Source of the DNA: Bacillus sp. EB600
GTDB lineage: Bacteria; Bacillota; Bacilli; Bacillales; Cytobacillaceae
Reading direction: 5' to 3'
Assembly: GCF_024494385.1 (NCBI RefSeq)
Contig: NZ_JAEVLT010000002.1
Coordinates: 124,001 to 188,000, forward strand
DNA: 64,000 nucleotides
A program made the position numbers and the translations under genes. The notes under the pieces were generated by a model. The model did not search any database. It saw only the letters and a list, made by a program, of their open reading frames with translations, and was not told the origin of the DNA. Positions within the stretch are counted from its first letter, which is position 1; every line of letters starts with the position of its first letter. Shown here piece after piece: positions 45,283 through 54,316 of this stretch.

Positions 45283-46986
45283 TTATGCGTGTTTTTCGGC
45301 TTCTTCCTCTATTTTCTTCAAATCTTCCGCAACCAATACTCTTCTTAATATTTTTCCTACCGCGGTTTTCGGCAGTTCCTTCCTAAACTCATACACTCTT
45401 GGTGCTTTATAGGAGGCAAGATATTTTCTTGCAAATTGATTAAGCTCATCCTCGGTAACGAGCGAGCCCTCTCTTACTACCACGTATGCTTTAACCGTTT
45501 CACCACGATATGGGTCTGGAATTCCTGCTGCAACTACCTCTTGTACATCTGGATGCTCATATAATACCTCTTCTATCTCGCGGGGGTAAATATTAAATCC
45601 ACCCGCAATAATCATATCCTTTTTACGGTCAACGATATAGAAATAACCTTGCTCATCCATATAGCCAAGATCACCTGTAAAAAGCCAGCCATCCTTAAAC
45701 ACCTGGTCTGTTTCATCGGGACGGTTCCAATATCCTTTCATAACCTGTGGGCCTTTTACAGCTATTTCACCGATTTCACCACATGGCAACAGTTCCCCTG
45801 TTTCTAAAGAAAAAATGGCAGCATCTGTATCGGGCCAGGGAACTCCAATGCTCCCTTTTATGCGCGGGCGGTCCCAGAAAAAGTTTGTATGTGTAACAGG
45901 TGATGTTTCCGTTAATCCATAACCTTCAACAAGCTTTCCCCCTGTTAGCTCTTCAAATTTCTGCTGTACCTCGATAGGAAGAGGCGCGGAACCACTAATA
46001 CAAGAATCAATTGAAGACAGGTCGTATTTTTTTAGATCAGGATGGTTTAATAGTCCAATATAAATTGTTGGGGCCCCTGGAAACATGGTTGGCCGCTGTT
46101 TGTGAATCGTCTTTAAGGTTGTTTCTGCATCAAACTTTGGCAGCAAAATCATCTTATATCCCTGCATAACAGCTAAAATCATAATCATTGTCATTCCATA
46201 AACATGAAAAAAGGGGATAACACCTAAGAGTGATTCTTCACCTGGCCTACATTTGTAAAGCCAGGCATTACACATGGTGGCATTGGAAACTAAATTTTTG
46301 TGTGTCAGCATAACCCCCTTTGGAAATCCAGTCGTTCCTCCGGTATATTGCAGGATCGCTATATCCTCTTCAAAATTAAATTCGTTGGGTGGTAATGGTT
46401 TTACGGGAAGCTTTAAAATTTCCGTAAGTAAATGGGTATTCCCCTCATGCTTGGCATGAACGACAAGACCATATTGCTTTTTCTGGATAAAAGGGTAAAT
46501 GATATTTTTGGGAAATGGCAAGTAATCTTTGATGGCGGTTACAACAGTATGCTGTAAATCCGTTTGGGCGATTATCTTTGAGATTCGAGGATATAAAATA
46601 TCAAGTGTAATAACGGCGATTGCACCGGAATCTTTCATTTGGTACTCAAGTTCACGTTCCGTATATAACGGGTTGGTTTGAACAACAATTCCACCCGCAA
46701 ACAAAATCGCAAAATAGCTGATAACCGATTGTGGAGAATTTGGGAGCATGATCGATACTCGGTCACCTTTTGTAATCCCCAAGTCTTGAAGATAGCCCGC
46801 TAAGGTAACTGCCGCATCATAAACTTGTTGAAAGGTAAGTTCTTTGCCCATAAAATGAATCGCTGTTTTATCCGGAAACCTTTTCGCAGCATGAATTAAA
46901 TATTGTTGGACTGGTTTTGGATCATATTCTAAGGATGCAGGAATTTCCTTCGGGTAAAGCGTCAACCATGGTTTGAGCTCCGTCAT
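45283..46986 (-). CDS. lcfA: long-chain fatty-acid--CoA ligase
   Basis: LcfA activates fatty acids to acyl-CoA through an acyl-adenylate. It is 567 aa from the ATG at 46986 (GGGGGA upstream). The AMP-binding P-loop is LQYTGGTTGFPKGVMLTH near residue 213. The A5-type motif is EGYGLTETSPVTH near 355, the A7/A8 motifs FTGDLGYMDEQGYFYIVDRKKDMI near 445, and the C-terminal Lys is in LPKTAVGKILRR. It lies upstream of the fadR operon but is separated by a terminator. I see no canonical FadR box in front of it. Confidence 0.96.
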   Translation of the reverse strand: MTELKPWLTLYPKEIPASLEYDPKPVQQYLIHAAKRFPDKTAIHFMGKELTFQQVYDAAVTLAGYLQDLGITKGDRVSIMLPNSPQSVISYFAILFAGGIVVQTNPLYTERELEYQMKDSGAIAVITLDILYPRISKIIAQTDLQHTVVTAIKDYLPFPKNIIYPFIQKKQYGLVVHAKHEGNTHLLTEILKLPVKPLPPNEFNFEEDIAILQYTGGTTGFPKGVMLTHKNLVSNATMCNAWLYKCRPGEESLLGVIPFFHVYGMTMIMILAVMQGYKMILLPKFDAETTLKTIHKQRPTMFPGAPTIYIGLLNHPDLKKYDLSSIDSCISGSAPLPIEVQQKFEELTGGKLVEGYGLTETSPVTHTNFFWDRPRIKGSIGVPWPDTDAAIFSLETGELLPCGEIGEIAVKGPQVMKGYWNRPDETDQVFKDGWLFTGDLGYMDEQGYFYIVDRKKDMIIAGGFNIYPREIEEVLYEHPDVQEVVAAGIPDPYRGETVKAYVVVREGSLVTEDELNQFARKYLASYKAPRVYEFRKELPKTAVGKILRRVLVAEDLKKIEEEAEKHA

Positions 46987-47054
46987 CAATATCCCCCTTT
47001 AAATACTAAATATTCTAAATATTCTAACTCACATCCTATTATAATATAGTCCCA

Positions 47055-47090
47055 ATAAAAAAACCATCACTGCCAAACAACAGCGACGGT
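47055..47090 (-). terminator. terminator after yshE and the small ORF
   Basis: On the minus strand, ACCGTCGCTG pairs with CAGTGATGGT (G-T wobbles) around TTGTTTGG and is followed by seven Ts. It ends the mutS2-yshE transcript. Confidence 0.82.
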
Positions 47091-47096
47091 TTTTCA

Positions 47097-47180
47097 TTAA
47101 CTAAAAAAAATCATATAGATTAGACCGATGATCAAAAATACTCCGCACAATCCAAGAAGCACTTTAGCCAACTTTTCCAA
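47097..47180 (-). CDS. 27-aa single-pass membrane small protein
   Basis: This is a short frame not long enough for usual gene calling. It has 27 codons starting TTG at 47180 with AAGGAGAG 6-7 nt upstream. The product reads MEKLAKVLLGLCGVFLII then GLIYMIFFS: two charged N-terminal residues and one hydrophobic helix. It lies 13 nt after the yshE stop and just before the operon terminator, so it is co-transcribed with mutS2-yshE. The start signal, the location before a terminator and the membrane character argue for a real small protein. The function is unknown; it might associate with YshE in the membrane. Confidence 0.6.
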   Translation of the reverse strand: MEKLAKVLLGLCGVFLIIGLIYMIFFS

Positions 47181-47193
47181 TTTTTTCTCTCCT

Positions 47194-47598
47194 TCAAATC
47201 CCCGCTCCGATTACATAGGACAATCCAATTGAAATGACCATGGAAATAAACCCGACCGCTCGATTATCGTTTTGAATTTCTTCATCTACTTTGAATCTTG
47301 GAGTCAAAAATTCATAAATAAAATATCCTGCTAACAGCAGTATAAATCCGTACATCCCCCAGCCAACCATTAACAATAACGATTTATGCTCCATTATAGC
47401 GAAGTGGAAGATGTTAGCAATCCCAAAGATTTTCCCTCCGGTTGCCATTGCAACTGCAAGATTACCTTTTTTAATTTCTTCCCAATTTTTGTATTTTGTG
47501 ACCAATTCAAAAATAGCTAAAAATAAAAAGATACACAAAAGTACAACACTGTAATTGGCAGCTGTTTGAATATATACATTGTCCCAAAATTGATTCAT
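47194..47598 (-). CDS. yshE: DUF350 (UPF0719) membrane protein YshE
   Basis: This 134-aa integral membrane protein has four hydrophobic segments: VVLLCIFLFLAIFELV; AVAMATGGKIFGIANIFHF; LLLMVGWGMYGFILLLAGYFIY; and VGFISMVISIGLSYVIGAGI. It carries the GNLAVAMATGGK segment typical of DUF350. The position after mutS2 matches YshE of B. subtilis. The function is unknown. The ATG at 47598 follows AGGAGAAT. The 27-aa frame follows directly. Confidence 0.85.
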   Translation of the reverse strand: MNQFWDNVYIQTAANYSVVLLCIFLFLAIFELVTKYKNWEEIKKGNLAVAMATGGKIFGIANIFHFAIMEHKSLLLMVGWGMYGFILLLAGYFIYEFLTPRFKVDEEIQNDNRAVGFISMVISIGLSYVIGAGI

Positions 47599-47619
47599 AT
47601 CTCTATTCTCCTAAAGGAC

Positions 47620-49977
47620 TTATTTAAATTCAACTACCGTAACGCCCGTTCCTCCCTCACCTGCATCACCAAACCGGATTTTTTTAACAGAGCGGTGATT
47701 CCTCAAATACTCCTGAACTCCCTGTCTCAAAGCCCCTGTACCTTTTCCGTGAATAATCGAAACCCTTGGATACCCGGCCAAAAGAGCATCATCCACATAC
47801 TTTTCGACTTTATGCAGTGCTTCCTCGTACCGCTCCCCGCGAAGATCCAATTCAAGTTTAACATGAGAATCTCTTCCTCTAACAATGGCAAGCGGTCTAG
47901 TTTCTACTTGCTTCGGGGTGCTTATATATTCCAAATCCTTTTCTTTCACCTTCATTTTCAGGATTCCAATCTGCACCTGCCATTCATTATTTGAATTTTT
48001 ATGAAGCAGAATTCCTTTTTGGTCAAAAGTAAGGACCTTCACCTCATCCCCAGGTGTAAAGGTATGTTTCTTTTCTTTCCGTTGAAGAGATTTTTTCGAC
48101 CTATCGATTTTTGGTGCTGCTTCCTGCAAGCGTTTCTTTGCATCAATCAGTTCATGTTCTTTTACCTCAGCATGTTTTTCTATTCTCATTTTGCGAAGGT
48201 CACGAATAACTTTATCAGCCTCTGCTTTCGCTTGCTCGACAATGTCCTCTGCTTTATCTGCAGCTTTTTCATAAAGTGAATCTTTGTAGTTATAAAATTC
48301 GATCATTTGCTGTTGAAGATCCTGATGTAGCTTCTCTGCCTGCTTCAAATAGGCTAAAGCTTCTTCATGCTCAGTTTCAGCTAATCGTTTACTTTCCTCT
48401 AAGGAGGAAATCATTTTATCAATCTTGTTCGTATCTGCACTAACATACGAGCGAGCTGCTTGAATGACATTTTCGTTTAAACCTAATCGTTTGGAGATTT
48501 CAAACGCATTACTTCTTCCTGGTACCCCTAACAACAGTTTATAAGTTGGACTTAATGTTTCCACATTAAATTCGACGCTGGCATTCATAACGCCTTCACG
48601 ATTATAGCCATATGCCTTTAGTTCGGGATAGTGAGTGGTGGCTATTACCCTTGCCCCTCGATTATGCACTTCATCCAAAATAGAAATGGCTAGTGCAGCC
48701 CCTTCCTGGGGATCTGTTCCGGCCCCAAGCTCATCAAATAAAGCTAGACTGTTGAAATCTACATTGCGTAAAATCTCAACAATATTGGTCATATGTGAGG
48801 AAAATGTACTTAAGCTTTGTTCAATGGACTGTTCATCACCGATATCAGCATATACAGAATCAAACACAGCAAGCTCCGAGCCATCCAAGGCAGGGATTTG
48901 CAAGCCGGCCTGTGCCATTAATGTACATAAGCCAACTGTTTTTAGCGTAACCGTTTTTCCTCCTGTATTCGGACCAGTAATGACAATCGTTGTAAATTCT
49001 TGACCAATCATAATGTCATTCGGAACCACTTCGTTGATCGGGATAAGTGGATGTCGTGCTTTAAATAAGGAGATTCTTCCTTCATTATTCATGATCGGCA
49101 TTGAGGCTTTAATCTTTCTACCGTATCTCGCTTTCGCAAATATAAAGTCCAGGTCTGTTAGAACTTCAACAATGATCTTAAGCTCACCCTCATGTTCGGC
49201 TGTTTTTGCGGATAGCTCTACCAAAATTCTTTCGATTTCAACCTGTTCTTTCACGCGAATATCTTGGAGCTGATTGTTTAATTGAACAATTGCCTGTGGT
49301 TCAATAAAGAGTGTTTGTCCAGATGAACTCTGGTCATGAATAATCCCGCCATAGTGGCCCCGATATTCTTGTTTTACAGGAATGACAAACCGATCATTTC
49401 GAATCGTAACAAGCGCATCCGATAACATTTTTTGTGCATTCGATGATCGTATCATACTTTCTAATTTTTCTCGTACCCGTGATTCCGTAGAACGAAGCTG
49501 ATGGCGAAGGCTGCGCAGGAGGTCACTTGCGCCATCAAGCACCTCACCGCCCTCATCAATTGCATATTTAATTGCCTGCTCGAGGTTTGTTAAAGGAAGG
49601 ATGCGGTCAGTCTGCTCGACTAAAATAGGAATTTCAGTCCTTTCTTCCGCTATGTCTTCGATAAAATGTTTCATTTGCCTGCTTGTATGAATCGTGCTGG
49701 CAACCTGAACTAATTCATGCGGGCTAAGGACACCGCCAATAACCGAACGCTTAATATGGGCGCGAATATCATGAATCCCTGACAAGGGAACATTTCCTTT
49801 CATTCGCAAAACAGTCGCTGCTTCGTCCGTTTCTGCCTGCAGCCTCACAACTGCTTCAAAATCGGTTGAAGGCACGAGGTCTCTCACTTTTTCCTTACCA
49901 AGCGAGGAAGATGCCTGCTCAAATAATTGTTCCTTTACTTTATCAAATTCTAATACCTTTAATACTTTCTGCTGCAT
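47620..49977 (-). CDS. mutS2: endonuclease MutS2
   Basis: MutS2 is a MutS paralogue without the mismatch-binding domain; in B. subtilis it has been tied to recombination control and to collided ribosome rescue. It is 785 aa. The ATPase has Walker [19 protein letters not shown] near residue 332 and Walker [16 protein letters not shown] near 405. A long coiled coil lies at about 515-600, a KOW-like basic stretch at about 640, and a C-terminal Smr domain ([28 protein letters not shown]). The ATG at 49977 follows AGGAGGC, 14 nt after polX. Confidence 0.96.
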   Translation of the reverse strand: MQQKVLKVLEFDKVKEQLFEQASSSLGKEKVRDLVPSTDFEAVVRLQAETDEAATVLRMKGNVPLSGIHDIRAHIKRSVIGGVLSPHELVQVASTIHTSRQMKHFIEDIAEERTEIPILVEQTDRILPLTNLEQAIKYAIDEGGEVLDGASDLLRSLRHQLRSTESRVREKLESMIRSSNAQKMLSDALVTIRNDRFVIPVKQEYRGHYGGIIHDQSSSGQTLFIEPQAIVQLNNQLQDIRVKEQVEIERILVELSAKTAEHEGELKIIVEVLTDLDFIFAKARYGRKIKASMPIMNNEGRISLFKARHPLIPINEVVPNDIMIGQEFTTIVITGPNTGGKTVTLKTVGLCTLMAQAGLQIPALDGSELAVFDSVYADIGDEQSIEQSLSTFSSHMTNIVEILRNVDFNSLALFDELGAGTDPQEGAALAISILDEVHNRGARVIATTHYPELKAYGYNREGVMNASVEFNVETLSPTYKLLLGVPGRSNAFEISKRLGLNENVIQAARSYVSADTNKIDKMISSLEESKRLAETEHEEALAYLKQAEKLHQDLQQQMIEFYNYKDSLYEKAADKAEDIVEQAKAEADKVIRDLRKMRIEKHAEVKEHELIDAKKRLQEAAPKIDRSKKSLQRKEKKHTFTPGDEVKVLTFDQKGILLHKNSNNEWQVQIGILKMKVKEKDLEYISTPKQVETRPLAIVRGRDSHVKLELDLRGERYEEALHKVEKYVDDALLAGYPRVSIIHGKGTGALRQGVQEYLRNHRSVKKIRFGDAGEGGTGVTVVEFK

Positions 49978-49991
49978 GGAGAAAAGCCTCC

Positions 49992-51713
49992 TTATTTCTT
50001 CCGATTATGCAAAAATTCTAGTAAGTCGTTTAGATCGAACGTGTTTAAAACAGTTGGCTTTCTAATCCAGCCTTTTTTGGCCGAAGATACACCAATCTCC
50101 ATTTGTGATAATGTACCTATTTGGTGGGCGTCCGTATTAATCACGATCTTCACTCCAGCCTCCTGCGCCTTTCTTACATGCTGGGACGCCAGATCAAGCC
50201 GATTTGGATTGGCATTCAATTCTAGAACTGTATTTGTTTCCTTTGCTAATTCAATCAACAAATCAAGGTCTACATCGTAGCCCTCGCGGCGTCCAATTAA
50301 TCTTCCAGTAGGATGGGCGATAATATCAACATGGACATTTTCAAGGGCTGCCTTCAATCGATTCATGATTTTTTCCCTTGGCTGTGAAAAAGCAGAATGA
50401 ATCGATGCAATTACAATATCCATTCCTTCAAGCAAATCATCATCATAATCCAAGGTTCCATCAGGAAGAATATCCATTTCTACCCCGGATAGTATCGTGA
50501 AATTATCATATTTCTCATTTATTTTCTTTATTTCTTCTCTTTGCTTCAACAGCCTTTCCGGAGTAAGCCCGTTTGCTACCTTTAAATAGTGAGAATGGTC
50601 TGTAATTGCGATGTAACGGTAGCCTCGATTGCGGCAAGCTTCTGCCATCTCTTCAATTGAATTCGCTCCATCACTCCAGGTTGTATGCATATGGAGGTCA
50701 CCTTTTATATCTTCTAAGCAAATTAACTCCATATTTGCTGAATACTCATCTACTTCCTTCCCATCTTCTCTAATTTCCGGAGGAATAAATGGTAGCGCAA
50801 AATGCTGATAGAACTCTTCCTCCGAAGAAAAAGTTCGTATCACCCCTGTTTCCACATTTTCAACACCATATTCACTTATTTTTTCTCCGCGTTCCTTGGC
50901 TAGCTGCCTCATCCGGACATTATGCTCCTTAGAACCGGTAAAATGATGTAATGTCGTTGTATACTCAGCAGGTTTTACAAGGCGAAAATCAACGGACACA
51001 TCATATTGAAGGTCAAGGGTTATCGAAACCTTTGTTTCTCCTGCCCCAATAACCTCTTTAATATTAGGAAGACTAAGAAGCTGCATTCTCACACTGGAGG
51101 GTTGATCTGTTGCGATAATGAAATCCAAATCTTTGATGGTTTCCCTCATTCTTCGTAAGCTCCCAGCCCTTGAAAATCTATTTATATCAGACATGTTTCC
51201 TAGCTTTTCTTCAATTTGCTCGGCAATCGGCATCATATAGGCCAGCGGAAGCCTTTCCGGTCTGCTGCCAACTTGAGCAATCGCACTCAAAATTTTTTCT
51301 TCTGTTTTTTTTCCAAAGCCAGGGAGAGCTTGCACTTTACCTGTCCGACATGCTTCCTCTAGACTAGATACATCTTCAATCCCGAGTGATTGATAAAGCT
51401 TGGCTATTTTTTTGCCACCGAGACCAGGAAGCTGTAACAATGGGATGAGCCCGGGCGGAACTTCTTCCTTCAGCTCTTTTAATACAGTGGAGGATCTTTC
51501 TTTTGTGTATTCCTCGATAACAGCTGCAGTCCCTTTACCGATACCCGAGATAGATGTAAGGTCCTCAATTTCTGATAGGCTTCGTTCATCTGTCTCCAAC
51601 GCCATAGCCGCCCTTCGGAATGCAGATATTTTAAACGAGTTTTCACCCTTTAACTCTAAATAAATTGCGATCGTCTCTAAAAGGCGAACAATCTCTTTTT
51701 TCGTTACTTCCAT
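49992..51713 (-). CDS. polX: DNA polymerase X family protein (PolX/YshC) with PHP domain
   Basis: PolX is a gap-filling repair polymerase with 3'-5' exonuclease and AP-endonuclease activity. It is 573 aa from the ATG at 51713 (AGGTGG upstream; the GTG at 51722 overlaps that site). Helix-hairpin-helix motifs occur at [15 protein letters not shown] and [16 protein letters not shown]. The polymerase palm carries the catalytic Asp pair in [10 protein letters not shown] near residue 195. The C-terminal PHP domain starts [14 protein letters not shown] near residue 339 and includes AITDHSHYL and GVEMDI. It lies in cvpA-polX-mutS2 order as in B. subtilis. Confidence 0.96.
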   Translation of the reverse strand: MEVTKKEIVRLLETIAIYLELKGENSFKISAFRRAAMALETDERSLSEIEDLTSISGIGKGTAAVIEEYTKERSSTVLKELKEEVPPGLIPLLQLPGLGGKKIAKLYQSLGIEDVSSLEEACRTGKVQALPGFGKKTEEKILSAIAQVGSRPERLPLAYMMPIAEQIEEKLGNMSDINRFSRAGSLRRMRETIKDLDFIIATDQPSSVRMQLLSLPNIKEVIGAGETKVSITLDLQYDVSVDFRLVKPAEYTTTLHHFTGSKEHNVRMRQLAKERGEKISEYGVENVETGVIRTFSSEEEFYQHFALPFIPPEIREDGKEVDEYSANMELICLEDIKGDLHMHTTWSDGANSIEEMAEACRNRGYRYIAITDHSHYLKVANGLTPERLLKQREEIKKINEKYDNFTILSGVEMDILPDGTLDYDDDLLEGMDIVIASIHSAFSQPREKIMNRLKAALENVHVDIIAHPTGRLIGRREGYDVDLDLLIELAKETNTVLELNANPNRLDLASQHVRKAQEAGVKIVINTDAHQIGTLSQMEIGVSSAKKGWIRKPTVLNTFDLNDLLEFLHNRKK

Positions 51714-51768
51714 TTTTTCCACCTGCCTTTAAAGATAGCTTTTTCTTTTTTTCTAATTTTAAAAGAAC

Positions 51769-51800
51769 AAAAGCGCAAGCGCCCGTTTAGTGGATTATGG
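51769..51800 (-). repeat. dispersed modular repeat, truncated copy G
   Basis: AAAAGCGCAAGCGCCCGTTTAG (first 20 bases shown by AAAAGCGCAAGCGCCCGTTT) is the conserved end, followed by unrelated sequence. It lies between the cvpA terminator and polX. Confidence 0.7.
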
Positions 51801-51809
51801 TACAATCCT

Positions 51810-51838
51810 TAAAAAAACTTCTCTGCTAAAGAGAAGTT
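51810..51838 (-). terminator. terminator overlapping the end of cvpA
   Basis: On the minus strand, AACTTCTCT pairs with AGAGAAGTT around TTAGC and is followed by seven Ts. The left arm is made of the last cvpA codons, and the stop codon lies in the loop. Confidence 0.85.
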
Positions 51839-52380
51839 GCAGTACCAACATATTCAATCCACAATTGTTTTATTTGTTCGGAAAGAAGCGGGGTATGCTT
51901 AACAATCGCATTAGCCAGCATAGAATGGCTTAAAGAAATCTGAACAATTTCAATTGGAATTAGAGCAGCCATATATAATAGAATAAATACGATCAAGTAA
52001 ACTTCACAAAAACCTAATATTCCGCCAGCCAACACATTCATCTGTCTCAAAATCGGTAAATGGGTAATAAAGTTCAACATTCTTCCAATCATTTGCAACA
52101 AAATTTTAACTGCGAAAAAAATAATCATAAACGCGATCGCACGGTAAAAGGCCGCTTCCATATCACTGCTGTTTGTTAACAACTTTAAGGTTGAATTTTC
52201 GCCAAGGTTTGGATATGGAATCCATAAAGTTAGCTTTGGCGCAAGATCATCATAGTATATATTTGCTGCAATATATGCAATAATAAATCCGGTTAAGTGA
52301 AACAGCTGCATGATAAAGCCTCTTTTTAGGCCCATAAAGAAACCCATGATCAAGATAACGAGAATAGCAATATCTAACAT
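51826..52380 (-). CDS. yshB: CvpA-family membrane protein (YshB)
   Basis: This is a 184-aa protein with four predicted membrane helices. It begins MLDIAILVILIMGFFMGLKRGFI, the CvpA hallmark (a short helix followed by GxxRGF-like K-R-G-F). Further helices are at about 25-45, 80-105 and 125-145. The CvpA family was named for colicin V production in E. coli; its role in Bacillus is unknown. It follows zapA by 8 nt and precedes polX, the same order as B. subtilis yshA-yshB-polX. Confidence 0.88.
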   Translation of the reverse strand: MLDIAILVILIMGFFMGLKRGFIMQLFHLTGFIIAYIAANIYYDDLAPKLTLWIPYPNLGENSTLKLLTNSSDMEAAFYRAIAFMIIFFAVKILLQMIGRMLNFITHLPILRQMNVLAGGILGFCEVYLIVFILLYMAALIPIEIVQISLSHSMLANAIVKHTPLLSEQIKQLWIEYVGTATSL

Positions 52381-52388
52381 GGTTTAGA

Positions 52389-52649
52389 TCAATCCTTTTC
52401 TCTTTTTATTTCTTCTTGCAGCTTTTCTAGTTGTTCTTTTATCTTTATATAATCATTGACAGCATTCACAGCGGTTAAAACAGCAAGTCTATTCACATCT
52501 AACGATGGATTCTTAGAACCAATTTCGCGCATTTTATCGTCAACTAACGAGGCTACATGCCTAATGTGATTTGTGCTTTCTGAACCTAAAATAATATATT
52601 GCTGACCATAAATATCTACGGTTATTCTGTTTTTCCGTGGGTTTGACAA
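52389..52649 (-). CDS. zapA: cell division protein ZapA
   Basis: ZapA binds FtsZ and bundles protofilaments at the Z-ring. It is 86 aa, the family length. The N-terminal domain is [18 protein letters not shown] and the C-terminal coiled coil [33 protein letters not shown]. The start is a TTG at 52649 with GGAGG about 10 nt upstream. It is divergent from rnhC and leads zapA-yshB(-polX-mutS2), though a terminator after yshB partly separates the second half. Confidence 0.93.
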   Translation of the reverse strand: MSNPRKNRITVDIYGQQYIILGSESTNHIRHVASLVDDKMREIGSKNPSLDVNRLAVLTAVNAVNDYIKIKEQLEKLQEEIKREKD

Positions 52650-52746
52650 CGTGAAGTGCCTCCAATCAAATGAATCCTAAAGACTATCATAACACGAACA
52701 ATGTCAAGTGGAAAAGAGAAAAGAAATACGGAAGGGGTGTATCAGA

Positions 52747-53685
52747 TTGAGTAATGTTGTGTTAATTCTGGATTTGACTGAAATAATGAAAATGAAAAAT
52801 TATTATGAGGGATTTCTTGCGGAGAAAAATCCTCCTGGAAGTGTTTTTTCAGCAAAAACAAAGTCATGTGTGATTACGGCCTATAAATCAGGCAAGGTCT
52901 TATTTCAAGGAGCGAATAGTGAGGAAGAATCAAAAAGATGGGGGAATGTTCCTCAAAAACAGGAAAAGGCTGCTCTGAGAAAAACATCCGGCAGCAGTTT
53001 GCCGCCTAACATCGGGAGTTTGTCTGCAATAGGTTCAGATGAGGTTGGTACTGGCGATTTTTTTGGTCCGATTACCGTTGTCGCTGCCTATGTAAAAAAA
53101 GAGGACATTCCTCTTTTAAAAGAATTGGGCGTCAGAGATTCAAAGGATTTAAATGATGAAAAAATCATTGCGATTGCCAGGCAAATTAAAAATATTATAC
53201 CGCACAGCCTGTTGACGCTCCATAATGAAAAGTATAATCAAATGCAGCAATCTGGCATGTCGCAAGGAAAGCTGAAGGCTCTGCTTCATAATCAGGCCAT
53301 TGGTCATGTATTAAAAAAGATTGCGCCCATCAAGCCTGAAGCCATTTTAATCGATCAATTTGTCCAAGCTAGTACCTATTATCAGCACTTAAAAGGGCAA
53401 AAACAGATCATAAAGGAAAATGTCTTTTTCAGTACGAAAGCTGAAGGCGTTCATATCGCCGTTGCAGCCGCTTCGATACTTGCCCGTTATGCGTTTGTAC
53501 AGTACTTTGAAAAACTAAGTCAAGCTGCTGGTTTTAAGATTCCAAAGGGGGCCGGTGCCCAAGTAGATCAGGCTGCAGCTAAGTTAATCCTGCAAAAAGG
53601 ACGAGAGGTTCTCCCTAAATTTGTAAAGCTGCATTTTGCCAATACAGATAAAGCATTGAATCTTGTGCGTAAAAAAAGGGGCTGA
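52747..53685 (+). CDS. rnhC: ribonuclease HIII
   Basis: RNase HIII removes RNA from RNA-DNA hybrids. It is 312 aa from the TTG at 52747 (GGAAGGGGTG upstream; start MSNVVLILDLTEIMK). The longer frame lacks a site. The N-terminal TBP-like domain includes PPGSVFSAKTKSCVITAYKSGKVLFQG. The catalytic domain has SDEVGTGDFFGP near residue 96, LGVRDSKDLND near 133 and the later acidic residues in ILIDQF near 206. The C-terminal GAGAQVDQAA segment is typical of RNase HIII. It is divergent from zapA and its stop codon lies inside a terminator loop. Confidence 0.95.
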   Translation: MSNVVLILDLTEIMKMKNYYEGFLAEKNPPGSVFSAKTKSCVITAYKSGKVLFQGANSEEESKRWGNVPQKQEKAALRKTSGSSLPPNIGSLSAIGSDEVGTGDFFGPITVVAAYVKKEDIPLLKELGVRDSKDLNDEKIIAIARQIKNIIPHSLLTLHNEKYNQMQQSGMSQGKLKALLHNQAIGHVLKKIAPIKPEAILIDQFVQASTYYQHLKGQKQIIKENVFFSTKAEGVHIAVAAASILARYAFVQYFEKLSQAAGFKIPKGAGAQVDQAAAKLILQKGREVLPKFVKLHFANTDKALNLVRKKRG

Positions 53686-53700
53686 GGGGCCCCTTTTGGA
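53673..53700 (+). terminator. terminator of rnhC
   Basis: AAAGGGGC (53675-53682) pairs with GCCCCTTT (53689-53696); the rnhC stop codon TGA forms part of the loop. A-runs and T-runs flank both sides. Confidence 0.85.
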
Positions 53701-53711
53701 TTTAGTTCCAT

Positions 53712-54128
53712 TTATTTTCCAAGCAGGTATTTTTCCATTTCACCAATATTGGTGTGATGCTTTTCTTTCATTTCTTTTAAGAACGCCTCTGTCTCGGATT
53801 GAGTTCCATATCCTAAAGCAACGTCAATTTTGCGCGCAACCCACGTCTGACCTTTATTAAGAAGGAGCAGTTTTTCCTTCAACGAATCCAATGCGGCGAC
53901 TTTATCAATAAAATCACCGGTTTGCATGCTGGGTTTGCCTCCTTCACGCAAAATGGCACTATGCAGACCTGCACAGCTCCATGCCTCGTCTTTTTTCAGC
54001 TGTTTATACTGTTCATTCAATTCCTCAGACGGATATTCTGTTTGCAAATGATTCGCTGTCTCCACTCCTGCTCGTTCCGCTTCGAGCAATGCATTTAAAA
54101 GATCAATTAATTGCTGGCTTTCTCCCAT
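53712..54128 (-). CDS. ferritin-like helical protein of unknown function
   Basis: This is a 138-aa, almost fully helical protein from the ATG at 54128 (GGGGG 8 nt upstream); the frame extends further without a site. It shows a four-helix ferritin-like pattern: ALLEAERAGVETANHLQTEY, KKDEAWSCAGLHSAILREGG, LKEKLLLLNKGQTWVARKID, and TEAFLKEMKEKHHTNIGEME. Glu/His residues at E-ERAG, E in KKDEAWS and H in LHSA could bind metal. It resembles a small DUF family (I recall DUF6306), but I am not certain. It is convergent with rnhC and not present at this spot in B. subtilis as I remember it. Confidence 0.65.
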   Translation of the reverse strand: MGESQQLIDLLNALLEAERAGVETANHLQTEYPSEELNEQYKQLKKDEAWSCAGLHSAILREGGKPSMQTGDFIDKVAALDSLKEKLLLLNKGQTWVARKIDVALGYGTQSETEAFLKEMKEKHHTNIGEMEKYLLGK

Positions 54129-54251
54129 ATTCATTTCCCCCATTGAAAAATTTAATCGAAAACACCTTTTAATATACAACACTTCCATAGTGTTTAGTGT
54201 GTTTCAGATCACAAAAATGCAAAAATTAACAATATTTAAATTTAATAGCAA

Positions 54252-54283
54252 ATAAAAAAGCACCCGGAGTTTGACCCCGGGTA
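54252..54283 (-). terminator. terminator of pheST
   Basis: On the minus strand, ACCCGG / CCGGGT with a 9-nt loop is followed by TTTTTTATTT. It lies after the pheT stop. Confidence 0.85.
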
Positions 54284-54316
54284 CTCATTATATTCGTCGA
54301 AAAACCGTTTTTCTTC

